DNA of 64,000 bases from Amborella trichopoda (taxonomy: Eukaryota; Streptophyta; Magnoliopsida; Amborellales; Amborellaceae), in the NCBI RefSeq assembly GCF_000471905.2, contig NW_006499827.1:5235995-5299994 (forward strand), in the 5' to 3' direction. Each line of letters opens with the position of its first letter. Positions within the stretch are counted from its first letter, which is position 1. The translations under genes and the position numbers were made by a program. The notes beneath the pieces were generated by a model. The model was not told the DNA's origin, did not search any database, and was given only the letters and a program-made list of their open reading frames with translations. Of the stretch, positions 9,817-20,971 are shown piece by piece.

Positions 9817-10309
9817 GTCTCATAACTTGAGGATGCATTCAAAATATTGATATCATCCTCCTTTTATTGTGGTTGGCATAATAATGATGTATACAAGGCC
9901 TTTTAATTGTTGATGCCTATAGTTGCATTTCACCCCTCTTCTCTTTTTTTTTCTCAAATTTTTTCCCCTTTTTTTTTTTTTGGAGTGTCAATGGTGACAA
10001 AATCTAGGATTTTGTTTTTATTGTACCTTAAATGAGGTAGGAAAGACAAATAGCTACTCAATGTGCTTTTAATTACGATATTGTTGGTATAGCAAGTATA
10101 TCTGATTTTATTAAAATAGAAACCAAATTCATTTAAATATCTTTTAAATATCTGATGATAGACTTTTTGAAGCTTTGAAAAAGAGAGAAACTCTGTTTTT
10201 TGGTTTTCAGCTGCGGTTAATGGTGAAATGTGCAGTATCTTCCAAGTTTCTGAGAGGTTTTTTCATAATGCAATATCCCCAAGTTTGCAATTGAGTAGCT
10301 ATCCAAATC
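9817..10309 (+). other. BURP-2 3' flank
   Basis: No gene seen. It contains T-rich runs and blocks shared with the BURP-1 3' flank (see 5198-5810), marking the downstream limit of the tandem duplication near 10300. Confidence 0.45.
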
Positions 10310-10850
10310 ATCAAAGGGCAGATCAATTTTGTCTCTTGTATTTTCCAAATCCTTATCAAGGAGACAAGGAGTGAGATTATTAAAAGACTTTAGCAACTAT
10401 TTTAATTGGATCAATTGAAAGAATTGCACATTTAACATATTAAGTGAAGCGTTTTTAGGGAGAGGAAAGTTCTCTGTTTTTTGAAATTCAAATGCTTGTC
10501 TTGTTATACAGGGAATTTCTCAGCGTGATAAGACTCTTCTTTGAATGTTGCTATTAGTCGCTATTAGAGAGAGATAGCAAAGACAAAAATTTCTTGCTTC
10601 TCTATAGTTCTCATATTGAGTTTCCTATCTAGTAATATATTAAGTTTTCTGTGGGATTATTATTGCAATGAGATTTATTTTCTAAAAAGGACAAGAATTA
10701 TAATTCCAAAATAATTCTTGTGAATGAGATATTGGTTTACCTTCCGTTGATGTAGGCACCATTGCTGAATCAAATATATGTCGTGTTGATTTTTCTTCTC
10801 TATTTTTTTTATTGTAAATTTTACATGGTATCAAAGCATACCGATCTATT
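10310..10850 (+). mobile_element. Copia-type LTR relic with degenerate primer-binding site
   Basis: The block ends ...TTGTAAATTTTACA followed by TGGTATCAAAGC at 10827-10838, one mismatch from the tRNA-Met primer-binding site TGGTATCAGAGC. This arrangement is typical of a plant copia 5' LTR. The upstream ~500 bp would be the LTR; its left edge is not certain. No gag or pol follows before the next MITE, so this is a solo remnant. Confidence 0.5.
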
Positions 10851-11106
10851 GCTAGCTGTTGATAGCTCCATAGTCGGATTTGTTCCTCTAGATCCCTCAT
10901 CTTTGTCACATATCAAACAACGTCATTTTGCTTAGTCGGTGATGCAAGGTTACAACGTCACATCTCATACAACTGTGATCATTGGATCGACTCAGATTCA
11001 ATCTAGGTCGTTTGGTCTATATATAATTGTAGACAAGTAGGCTTATGCTGGCATTATATATATATATATATATCAATCTTATAACAGCTGGGCAGCAATA
11101 ATGAAT

Positions 11107-11504
11107 ATAATATAGGTGGAATAAGAGCCGTTAGATCTTCATCATGTGGTTCAGAATGCACATCACTATTTTAATTTTAATTTTTTGTATAAATCAGATT
11201 AAGATGAAATTTTGGATGTATATATCTAACACTATTGCGCACCATATAAAAATATAAAATAAATACTTTCAATAACTTAAAATGACCAAAATACCCCTAT
11301 CATCTTTCAGAGGTATTTAGATCATTTTATATTTTGGAAAATATGTTTTTTATATTTTTTATTTGTGCGCCTTATTTTTTAGTACATATGTATAAAATTT
11401 CATTATGATATGATTTATAAAAAAAATAATTAAAATTAAAATGGTGATATGCATTTTGAACCACATGATAAAGATCTGACGGCTCTCATTCTACCTATAT
11501 TACT
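11107..11504. mobile_element. Hairpin MITE family B, copy 3
   Basis: Terminal arms of ~80 bp pair well (AATATAGGTGGAATAAGAG with the complement at 11480-11504). The family core at about 11282-11325 is CAAAATACCCC with a shorter complementary AGAGGTATTT. The right end runs straight into the assembly gap. Confidence 0.65.
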
Positions 11505-11851
11505 NNNNNNNNNNNNNNNNNNNNNNNNNNNNNNNNNNNNNNNNNNNNNNNNNNNNNNNNNNNNNNNNNNNNNNNNNNNNNNNNNNNNNNNNNNNNNNNN
11601 NNNNNNNNNNNNNNNNNNNNNNNNNNNNNNNNNNNNNNNNNNNNNNNNNNNNNNNNNNNNNNNNNNNNNNNNNNNNNNNNNNNNNNNNNNNNNNNNNNNN
11701 NNNNNNNNNNNNNNNNNNNNNNNNNNNNNNNNNNNNNNNNNNNNNNNNNNNNNNNNNNNNNNNNNNNNNNNNNNNNNNNNNNNNNNNNNNNNNNNNNNNN
11801 NNNNNNNNNNNNNNNNNNNNNNNNNNNNNNNNNNNNNNNNNNNNNNNNNNN
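11505..11851. other. Assembly gap (347 N)
   Basis: The gap lies between a hairpin MITE and a GC-rich minisatellite, both hard to assemble. The true length and the number of repeat units lost here are unknown. ORFs reported across the Ns have no meaning. Confidence 0.95.
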
Positions 11852-12172
11852 GACACACGTGTGCGCGTGTGAGTGTGCGTGGGGCACGCTCGCAGGTGCG
11901 CTCGGACACACGTGTGCACGTGCGCTCGGACAGACGTGTGCATGTGCGAGCGGACACACGTGTGCATGTGTGAGTGTGCGTGGGGCACGCTCGCACGTGC
12001 GCTAGGACACACGTGTGCATGAGTGAGTGTGCGTGGGGCACACTCGCACGTGTGCTCGGACACACGTGTGCGCATGTGAGCGTGTGTGGGGCACGCTCGC
12101 ACGTGCGTTCGGACACACGTGTGCGCGTGTGAGTGTGCGTGGGACACGCTCGCACGTGCGTGTCATGTGTTA
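11852..12172. repeat. GC-rich minisatellite, ~53-bp unit x ~6
   Basis: The array is built from CGGACACACGTGTGCGCGTG and GTGCGTGGGGCACGCTCGCA, giving a ~53-bp unit with variants and one shortened unit. It is very rich in CpG and in alternating purine-pyrimidine steps (ACACGTGTGCGCGTGTG). ACACGTGT, containing the G-box core CACGTG, recurs in nearly every unit. The left edge lies in the gap, so the copy number is a minimum. Confidence 0.8.
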
Positions 12173-12180
12173 CGTGTGTG

Positions 12181-12461
12181 AATCGGGCTAAATCGGATGG
12201 GAACCCGACGGTTCCACTCTAGAACCGGGCTGAGCCGGATGGGAACCGATTGTTCCACTCTAGAACCGGGTTGAACCGGATGGGAACTGGCGGTTCCACT
12301 CTTAAACCGGGCTGGACCGGATGGAAACTGGCGGTTCCACTCTAGAACCGGGCGGTTCCCAGTTTTCGGTTGGAAGAGGCACGGGCACGCGTGTTTCCGA
12401 GTCGAACAGGGCGAGTTAGGTTCGACTGGCTGTTTTTTAAAACACTGGTTCTGTCTAGGTA
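12181..12461. repeat. ~42-bp tandem repeat x ~4.5 ending in a hAT-like terminus
   Basis: CCGGATGGGAAC and GGTTCCACTCTAGAACCGGG recur at ~42-bp spacing from 12185 to 12360. The block ends near 12452 with GTTTTTTAAAACACTG, which resembles the right terminus of the hAT-type elements at 13140-13477 and 16326-18612. A matching left end would lie in the gap. It may be the subterminal repeat array of a hAT element. Confidence 0.5.
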
Positions 12462-12649
12462 TAGAAAGGTATCCATACATCATCATCTTTGGTACGTGCC
12501 GTGAAGTCAGTAACTATACCATAATGCTCGAAATTTTTAGGGAAATTTGGTATCCTTGTAATTAGTAGTATTTGAAACATTTACATTATATTTTATATTT
12601 TATTCATATCCTTGTTTTTGGCACTTCTTTGATCTTTTTCAAAAGGAAA

Positions 12650-13010
12650 AAATTTATATGAGGATGCAACCGTATAACGTAGAACTACGGTTACACCTCA
12701 AAAATCCATTAGAAAATTTAGTTTTAATGTTGAAAAACCCTTGGATTGATCATCTCGATATCTAGATGTATGACCATAAAAAAATAAAAGGATTTTAAGT
12801 CTCATAAATAATGCATTTTACAACATATTATCCACATCGTCTATTTTCAAGATTTTTCATATGTTTATAGATCAATTTGATTTTAATTATTTTTGAAATT
12901 TAAAAAATTTATAATTAGATATAGAAATAAATTTTAAGATAATTAGGCATTTTACATCAAAATTATAATCCACGATAAAGTTTGAAGGTGCACCTTACCT
13001 CTACAAGATG
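12650..13010. mobile_element. MITE family C, copy 1
   Basis: Shares an ordered series of blocks with 48165-48530 and, inverted, with 28928-29300: 'ttagttttaatgttgaaaaa', 'gattgatcatctcgat', 'catatgtttatagatcaa' and 'gaaggtgcacctta'. It has no coding capacity. The ends here are weaker than in the other copies. Confidence 0.5.
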
Positions 13011-13139
13011 TCCATATACCAACTGCACACTTTCCAAAATATCCCTTAATCTTAACTATTAGCTATGAACAACTCTTAACAAGGGACTTGGACTAATTCT
13101 AAGGAATAAGGAATCAAAATCGTTAGGAGCTATTAGTTC

Positions 13140-13477
13140 CAATGATTTAAAAAACGCCGAGTTGACGTAATATCGTTCGGTCCAACCTATGAATCAATCA
13201 CCTAGTTCTGATTCTGTGGGTATATAGGAAAAGGGGTGAATCTAGAAGGAAACCGATAGTTCAACATAATAAATTTCGATTTTCTATAATAAAACTATGA
13301 TCCGGACCCGCTGATTCACCTATGGATCGGTTTTTGGCAAGTTCATTGGGTTTGTATGTAATTTTTTGTCGATGTATTGTTTTTTTCACACAATTATACA
13401 GCGACCGCTAATCCTCCAATCTGAATAGGCTTTTGGGGTGCCTGATTTGGATAACCGATACATTTTTCAAATCACTA
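13140..13477. mobile_element. Small non-autonomous hAT element with 8-bp target duplication
   Basis: The left end is CAATGATTTAAAAAACGCCG and the right end complements to TAGTGATTTGAAAAATG. It is flanked by ATTAGTTC (13132-13139) and AGTAGTTC (13478-13485), an 8-bp target-site duplication with one mismatch, as produced by hAT transposases. The 338-bp interior has no ORF. Confidence 0.65.
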
Positions 13478-13964
13478 AGTAGTTCTACACGGCTCATTGT
13501 AGGAAATGTTATGGAATGCTTATTGTAAGGTGTCGAAGCGTTCTAGTACGTAAGTGGTTCAAAAAGATTAGTTCCGTTCAATTCATTTAAGTGGCGTGGA
13601 ACTATTTATTTCAAATTGCTTTGAATCATCGTCCACTTCATTCCTCATAACGAGTGGTGTAGAACTATTTATAAAATATGTAGATATATTTTGAGAACCG
13701 GTAGTTATAAGGGCTAAATTTCCCAAATTTTTATTTAAGTAAGAAAGACCTACTATTCCAACTAAAAGTATATTAAATATTTTTATTTATACCATAATTT
13801 TCATATAAAATATTTTTATTTAAAATATACTTTTTTCAACATCCTGGAATAAGTCTACAAAATACTCTTGCGGGAGCATGAACGAATTAAATTTTCGTTC
13901 CTAGGAATTTGGTTCGGGGATTTCAACCAAAATACATGCAACCTTTTTTCTTTTTTTTTTGGTA

Positions 13965-14165
13965 CAGTGTGTATAGAGCCGAGGCTCTAAACAATCAAAG
14001 TAAAACACACCTTGATTTCAATACTGAAAATCTTTGTAACAGCTTTAAAATATGTTTTTATCTTCAATTATAAAATTTAAAGCATTAAAAATAGTGTAGA
14101 TCGAATAGATTTATGAAAATTTGAAAATCTTGAACGCTACCAAGAGCCCAGCTTCAATCTACATG
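13965..14165. mobile_element. MITE family C-like, partial copy
   Basis: TATAGAGCCGAGGCTCTAAAC and following blocks resemble, inverted, the right end of the family C-like element at 33050-33355 (GAGCCTAGGCTCTATATAAA). It is truncated near 14165. Low certainty on limits. Confidence 0.4.
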
Positions 14166-14321
14166 AATTTGGAGGACCTCCTGAATTCAATAATTAAATC
14201 AAGCTCCCCTTCATCATATTATTCGCTCTCTTCTTGTAGGACATTAAGTTGTGCATTTTGAATGCTCAAATGGTTGAACAAAACTAGAAATAAGGAAAAT
14301 CCAAAAAACGTCAAACGTGAA

Positions 14322-14798
14322 CTACCAAGGAGAATGAATGGACAAAATTAAAATCACTTTTATCCCATGAAAGGAAGGCAAGACAGCAATGAGAGGATCC
14401 CCATAACCAACAGCTTTTCCTTTCACAATTCTTCCAGTTCGAAATTTCCCAACCTGAACTTACAAAACCAACACAGATATCAAGACATAAATTTACAATG
14501 GAAAGAGTGAAAATTTTTTTCTTTGAAAATTTAATTATCTAATTGATCATACAGTTGGAGAAGCCACTATAACATATGCATTTGATCCATCACTTTGACA
14601 CTTCTGCGGAAACATTAGAGAATGGACTGGAAGCAACTGGAGGGCCTTTTGTGTGACAGATGGAGCAGTAGCAGGAGCCAATTCAACCATGGGTTTAGTT
14701 GGAACTGGCGGAGGAGTTGAAGGTGACACAATAGGGGAAGGAGCAGGAACCTTTGTATTTCCAATGTTCCGCCTCAGGTGCATTTCAAAGTCTCCAAC
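14322..14798 (-). pseudogene. BADC-like (biotin/lipoyl attachment domain-containing) gene relic
   Basis: Two exons on the minus strand join in frame. Exon A (14798-14553) follows a CAG acceptor, starts VGDFEMHLRRNIG and runs through a Pro/Thr-rich linker to YVIVASPTV. A 98-bp intron (GTATGA...TTCAG) separates it from exon B (14453-14322), which reads VGKFRTGRIVKGK, then AVGYGDPLIAVLPSFHGIK, and stops. These pieces match plastid BADC/BCCP-like proteins, which bind acetyl-CoA carboxylase in place of the biotin carboxyl carrier and damp fatty-acid synthesis. In the family ~45 residues, most of the lipoyl-like fold, lie between KGK and VGYGDP. Here they are absent without a frameshift. No upstream exons (transit peptide, N-terminal half) were found. 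I judge it a partial, internally deleted copy rather than a working gene. Confidence 0.65.
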
Positions 14799-14880
14799 CT
14801 GCACCAAAGTTAGGTATTGTGAATGCTCAGAAAATGGACATATTCTCCATGCTGTGCACAGATGTTGTCGGACATGTTAA

Positions 14881-15480
14881 TGATCTCATTAAAATCTGAC
14901 ACACACACACACACCATCAAAATCTGTATATACATACCCAGATGTTTGTTAGACACTGATAAAATACATCATTGATCGAGACCTTCTGTTTCCAACTGAC
15001 TTAAATACCATTTTGCCCACAGGTACAAATCGTCATTGGGTGGGAGTCGTTTGGTTGTGCTGACACATTTTTGTTTTCGACGTCAGCCTTACTGAAGCAT
15101 TTACAGTTCATCATCTCATCCAAAAGGACATATATTCCACATGTGCTCTTGACAAATAATGAAAACTACCCCTGAAAAAAGTGATTAACATTAGTGACCA
15201 GGGTATTCTATGTCCATAGAATCCGGAGTAAGATGACAAAGTTCACAAGTGTATATCAAAATACTGTTTGGTAATGGATTCTAAGCACTTCTCTTGGCAA
15301 CCTCATCCAGTTGCATTTTTCCTTTGATAGCATAGGTGCTCTGGTGTCTTTTGCATTTAGGAATTACATTTCGCCTGCCCTCAGTTTAAAATATTGCTTT
15401 CTGAACGAAAACTAGCATCTCTTTTCTTTTATGTGTGCCATTATAGCATTTCATTCATATAATCGACAACATATCATCAC
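14881..15480. other. Intergenic, nothing recognised
   Basis: It contains a short (AC)n run at 14898-14915. I searched it on the minus strand for the missing 5' exons of the BADC relic and saw none I could support. Confidence 0.35.
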
Positions 15481-15499
15481 GATACACAAAATGGAGGTA

Positions 15500-15860
15500 T
15501 CAGGAGGTACAATTCACAATATAGGATATCTGTTGATGGAGTGAAATAAGATTCCATCGGTCAAACTTTTCTCTAACTACCAAACTTGCGAAAGAGTCAA
15601 CTATCTCATTGGTCTCCCTAAGGACATAATGAATGGACACCCAATCTCTAGCTAATCTCAAGGGAATAGAGCCTTGCCTTGCACCCACAAAATGATATTC
15701 ATAAAATCACCTTCAGCTAATAATCGGAAACCACAGAAGTACTCAGAGAATGCCCTCAACCTTGTTAGAAGGCTCTTGCATCCTAAGCAATACTTCCTTC
15801 TCAAACCTGAAAGCACCTCAGCCCAAACATCCTTTGTCCAAAACCCCAATTACAGAATAG
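15500..15860 (-). mobile_element. LINE fragment: RNase H (RVT_3-like) C-terminal part
   Basis: Two overlapping minus-strand frames together read RLLAEGDFMNIILWVQGKAL and then ARDWVSIHYVLRETNEIVDS. This is the pattern of the plant LINE-type RNase H domain (AEGDSxNVIxW ... REtNxxADxLA). A frameshift at about 15660 separates the frames. No reverse transcriptase is present; this is a truncated relic. Confidence 0.65.
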
Positions 15861-15904
15861 AATTTCTTTTGCTTTTCTCTGACACACGAGTCACACTCTG
15901 GTTG

Positions 15905-16055
15905 ATTTTCTAGTGCTCCATATAGATTTGAACTCCTAGTTTCTCAAGTGTCTCTGGTAAATAATGTCAAATTTATGTTAGTTTTCTAGTGCTCCATATA
16001 GATTTGAACTCCTAGGTTCTCAAGTGTCTCTGGTAAATAATGTCAAATTTATGGG
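15905..16055. repeat. Tandem duplication, 76 bp x 2
   Basis: TTTTCTAGTGCTCCATATAG begins units at 15906 and 15982. They are nearly identical, with TAGTT/TAGGT variation. Confidence 0.8.
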
Positions 16056-16150
16056 ATAGATGCTTCCATCTCTGAGAGTTCCTCTGGCATTATATTAGTC
16101 AAAAAACTTGGATTTTACGACTATAGTTTATTAGTCAAAGCTTTCCAAAG

Positions 16151-16262
16151 ACAAACTCCAGTTAAAAGTCCAAGTTTGATTTGTGCATTCAGAGATTTGT
16201 CAATTGGACAAACTCCAGCTAAAAGTTCAAGTTTAATTTGTGCATTCAGAGATTTGTCGACT
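16151..16262. repeat. Tandem duplication, 57 bp x 2
   Basis: ACAAACTCCAG begins units at 16151 and 16208; both end GTGCATTCAGAGATTTGTC. It lies just left of the hAT element at 16326. Confidence 0.75.
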
Positions 16263-16325
16263 GGTGTACACGTAAATAGGTTTCAGTATGGGTTAAACAA
16301 TGAAAAATGTAGATTCATTCCTAAG

Positions 16326-18612
16326 CAGTGGTTTAAAAATCGCCGGAGTCGGCAATAAATCTGCCGCGATGCGAGTCAGGAAGCGGTAATCCCATACCGA
16401 TTCTCAAGTATAACCAGAACTCAAGCGTGTCTAGAGGCAAATCGCCCGGATTATAACCGGAAATCGAGCGTGTCTAGAGGCGAACCGGCTAATTGTAACG
16501 GATAAATCGACATGAGTCGCATGGAATCAGCCGCAATTCGACCCAAAAATCAATAATCCCGTGCCGATTCTCGATTATAACCAGAGATTGAGCATGTCTA
16601 GAGGCGAACCGTCACTACAACATGGTTGCACACATCACGCACCTGCCAACACACTCGCAACATTGGGTAGCAACCACACAATTTATACCATGTATGTTCG
16701 ATGTGGGATAATTCCCATCAAACAGTAAAACCTTCTTCAAATTTTCAAAAGCTTTTGAATTTTTTAAACTTTGGGGGCATACAATGTCAACCGTGTTCCA
16801 CGGGGACCATATAACATACATATTATGAGTTGCACATGTCACGCACTAGCCAACGCACTTGCAGCAACCACATACAATTTATACCATGTAAATCTTCTTC
16901 AAAAGTTCGATGTGGGATAATTCTCATCAAACAGTGTGATTGCGATTTTTATAAATAGCTCTCTCTCTCATATGTATAGTGGTAATAATGGTGCATATGT
17001 ATAAAGTAAATTACATATTTTATAAATAGCTCTCGCTCTAAAGTAAATTATATACTTTATATGTATAAAATAAATTACATACTATAAAGTAAATTACATA
17101 CTTTATAAATAGCTCTCTCTCTCATATGTATAATTGTGTACAAATTAAATATTTTATAAATAGATCTCTCTCTTATACGATGACATCTATCAAATGAAAT
17201 AGTCTATAATTCTTTTTAAGATTAATTATATTTATTTATTTTTAAGATTTAACCCTTTTTAAGATTAATTATATATTTATTTCTTTTTTATGGTATACAA
17301 ATATAAAGTACATATAATCTTTAATTACATATAATTACAAAAATAAAATGCTATATAATAATTTACAAAAAATAACATAATTATATGAAATTGTTGTTTG
17401 TTTATGTGAATAACTTAAATATAATTACGTTAAATTTATGTCAATATAATTATTTTTATATACACTAAATTATTTTTAAAATCTATGAAAGTTTTTTTTA
17501 ATATTTTTAAATTATTTTGATTTTATATTATAATACTATATTATAATTAATAGTTATAATCAGAGATTTAAAAAACGACGAGTCGACTCGGTGGTGGTAA
17601 TTAAATTATCTGATAAAAAAAGGAAAACATTGTTAAAAATAATAATTGGGTGCTCACCACCCCTATCTTCCAACAAAAAAGTCGAAATTTACTTGCCCAA
17701 ATGAAACATAAAAATTCTATTAGGTTATTATCTCAGGGGATTATTTCATTATATGATTAATAATTAATTAAGTCGTTAATTGAGAATAAAAATTAGTACT
17801 AGCTCATAGGATATTAAAAAACAAAAATAATACTAATTCTAGTTTATTGAATATAAAAAAATATTAGTTTAGAGGATATTTTAAGAGAGAAAAATAACAC
17901 TAACTCATACCACTTTAGAATTTATTTCTACATTGATAACCAAATATTTTATTTTATTTTATTTATTTTAATTTATTTGTATTATAAATTATGTGATGTA
18001 CTATTTTTTCTTACAATTGTCAATAATACATTTTAAATTACATGATATTATAAGATATTTGGGATTTGTCATTATTTGTATAATAAAATAAACTATAAAA
18101 TATAAACCAACAATTTTAATTTCAGTATATAATATTATAGTTAATTAGGTTGTAATAATTTTGGATTATAATTAGTTAGGTTGTAATAATTTAGGGTTTT
18201 TATTAGCGGATTAGGGTTTTCCACCAATTCGAGATTTTAGCGGCCATTCTTTCATCGATTTAATCCATTCTTTATTGTAGTCCATATATGATTATATACT
18301 TCATCCATGATAATTCTATGATTTTTCTTTTGTGTGATGTAAATTTAATGGTAAACATAAGTTCATACAGAGAAAGAACATCTCAATATTCGCATATTGA
18401 TGAAAAAAATACAAGTTAAATGTAGTACTCTCATTTCTTATTGGATTCCTAAAAAACAACATTTATAATGAATTTTAATCATTTTTGTAGATTTTATTTA
18501 AAGCTTAATCCAACCAAGTGGGTCTGTTACCGATCCGGATCGCCGATTCACAGATCTGGATGGATTTTTGGGGTGCTCGATCCGAGGCACTGATCCGTTT
18601 TTTAAACCATTG
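16326..18612. mobile_element. Non-autonomous hAT element, 2.29 kb, with 8-bp target duplication
   Basis: The left terminus CAGTGGTTTAAAAATCG and right terminus (complement CAATGGTTTAAAAAACGG) form hAT-type inverted repeats. They are flanked by TTCCTAAG (16318-16325) and CTCCTAAG (18613-18620), an 8-bp duplication with one mismatch. Subterminal regions are rich in CCGATTC/GGATCGG words. The interior has no transposase. Inside are a duplicated block (16621-16720 and 16829-16935, sharing 'gttcgatgtgggataatt'), a 'tttataaatagctctctctc' repeat at 16950-17180, and a long AT-rich stretch. An internal copy of the terminus-like word (GATTTAAAAAACGACGAGTC) at 17567 may mark a nested or rearranged element. 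Confidence 0.7.
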
Positions 18613-18939
18613 CTCCTAAGATGTCATGTTTCTCTATGTTCCATGTGAACTTATACGGGTGCATACTTCTTTTCGACTTCTCCCGTCTAAACCCATTTTC
18701 ATTATTCAATACTTTGAAACTTATCTGTCATATACCCCCCATCCCTAAGCTAGTATATATTTATTGCCAAGCTCGCATTTATAAATGTGCGGGCTTGGCC
18801 GCATGCTAACCACATCCCTAATTTTATGGGGTAAAAAAAAACGTATATCTCCATTTATTAATTATACAAGCAACAAAACGTGCGTGGCACATTAATCCGT
18901 GTGCTTTTTTAAAAAAAAAGTAAAAAAAAAAAAAAAAAT

Positions 18940-19130
18940 TTGTATAAAGAGGTTACTTACTTTTAATACGAAGTCACAATCACTATTGTCTATCAAATTT
19001 TATATTGGGTGGTAGCAAGTGTGTCGCCTGCTGGAACTCAAAGTTTTGTTAAAAACATTTTGACATTGAATAGCTAGGTATAACTGTGACTTCTTTTTAA
19101 CAATGGTAAATGGTCTCATATTCTACAATC
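18940..19130. mobile_element. MITE family A, divergent copy 4
   Basis: Keeps the family A order: 'gttacttacttttaatacga', 'agtcacaatc', 'attgggtggtagcaa' and 'aatggtaaatggtctcat'. It is more diverged than copies 1-3. Confidence 0.5.
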
Positions 19131-19139
19131 CCTACAAAT

Positions 19140-20960
19140 AATATGTTATAATATACTGTTACAAATTGTTAGATATTCATAGTCCTATACATAATTGGCT
19201 TTGAGTCAATAGAAGATTACCATCATTTACCTATAAATAATTTAGAAATATCATGTTATGAAGCCTCCTATTTTAACCAAAAACCTGCAGTTCCAATCCT
19301 CATTAAGGTGTGAGCCCTGAAATCCAACTCTCTGTTGAGTGGGACGGTAATCTTCTATTGACTCACAACCCCCTTTACCTATAAACAATTAGCTAGCTGA
19401 TTCAAATATGAAAACTAAAGTACAAAATTTTGAAAAAGGAAAAACTTTCACAATCCAATGAACTTTGACCTTCAATTGGCCATGACGGCCAATATCAGTA
19501 TGTCCTGGAGGGATAACAACTAGTTGTTTACTTCCTTCTTGATTGTGGGATAACAATAACTTGTCGCTAATGAACCCAAAAGTTCAACCTTTTATTAAGT
19601 ATCAAGTACATCAATCACAATACACTAGAGCAAACTACAAAATCTAATCTTAAATAGTTCATTTTACCAAACGTTGCATCTGTAACTAATTTTCAAAACA
19701 TAGTGAAAACAATCGCCGAAGAATCAGACAAGTGGTCCAAGCTGCCTAATACAAACTAGGGCTCATGTTCCCAACCCAAACTTGGCCTTGGCTATCTTAT
19801 GGCTCAATGTTTGTCAGTTTGTCCTGTTATCCATACACCTCCATCTTTCAATGGTTATTTCCATGTTGAAATTTTGACAGTAATGAGTTTATTACTGTCC
19901 ATCATGTTAAATCGATTTCCATGGTCACTCTAAAACTTGACAATGCATAAAAATGTCATTATATCTCATAGGTGACCATTTAACGACTTATCATTTTCTC
20001 TTGAAAATATTCAAGATCCACCATGAGTTTCTCAGCTATACTGCAAATGTTCCATTTCAATTTTTTCCCATCAATTTTTCTAGTATGATTTCTTCCTCTT
20101 CATCCACCCATTGCTCCCCCATAACCATATCACTCCATTCATTGTCCAGGAGGTTTTTCGACTCCTAACATGCTCGCGCACATTCTCATTCCAATGGATC
20201 ATTTACTTCTTGCAGTCATTCATTATCATGATGATTCCTCAGCTTAACACAAGACAAATCCAAAATTTTAAGCCCTCTGGGTAACAATATATGAGAAAGA
20301 ATATGCAATTCTTCATGAAAATCACATGGGATCTCAGCTATGGTCTTCACTTAGCGTGGAAAAACAAAACCAGGGGGTGATATAAATAAAGATAAGCTTA
20401 AGGCCCTGTTAGTTGCTGACCTTGAACGATAATTGGCACTTATGCAAGCCACAAATGCCCTGTTTGGAAGATCCACAAAAGAATCACTCTTCATAGGTTT
20501 TCTCATGATTACCAAAGATTTTTCCTCTCTTGCAGCAGATGAAAGTATCTACACAACTTGTTAACTTAAAAAAAATGAAGTATCTACTATACATTAACAA
20601 ACCAAATTACAGCTAACTTTTATTTAACAAGGAAGGTACATATCCTCTTTGAGGAATAAATGGTTCATTTCATGTTCCACTAAGCATTTCACAGATTCAT
20701 TTCCCACAACATTCAAAACCATCGATGTACAAACAAAATATGCTACTAAACAATGAACCAGCACTAATTCATGGCCAAAAAATACAGACATAATATAAAT
20801 TTTCAAGAATACCTGAAATTTTCAAAGATACCTGACAGTCATCGAGGTCACCACCGCAACTTTTGAGAAGTGCATGCAACCTTTGAATGCCTTAAAGAAC
20901 CAAATTTCTGCAATTTCCAAGCTCCTTCAGAATGGTAGCCCCTCTGATTTCCATGAGAAT
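19140..20960. other. Intergenic, no gene supported
   Basis: Sequences around 19265-19400 repeat 'atagaagattaccat' and its complement, giving a weak inverted repeat. Short minus-strand frames at 20624-20806 and 20848-21039 show no recognisable family. The second overlaps the end of the PPR relic in another frame. Confidence 0.35.
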
Positions 20961-20971
20961 TAGAGCAAGCT

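Noticed and set aside
11436..12155. Long His/Thr/Arg/Ala-rich ORFs on both strands
   Set aside because: They run through 347 Ns and the GC-rich minisatellite; open frames arise because the unit lacks stops.
14653..14880. Glycine-rich plus-strand ORF
   Set aside because: Antisense of the Pro/Thr-rich linker in the BADC relic.
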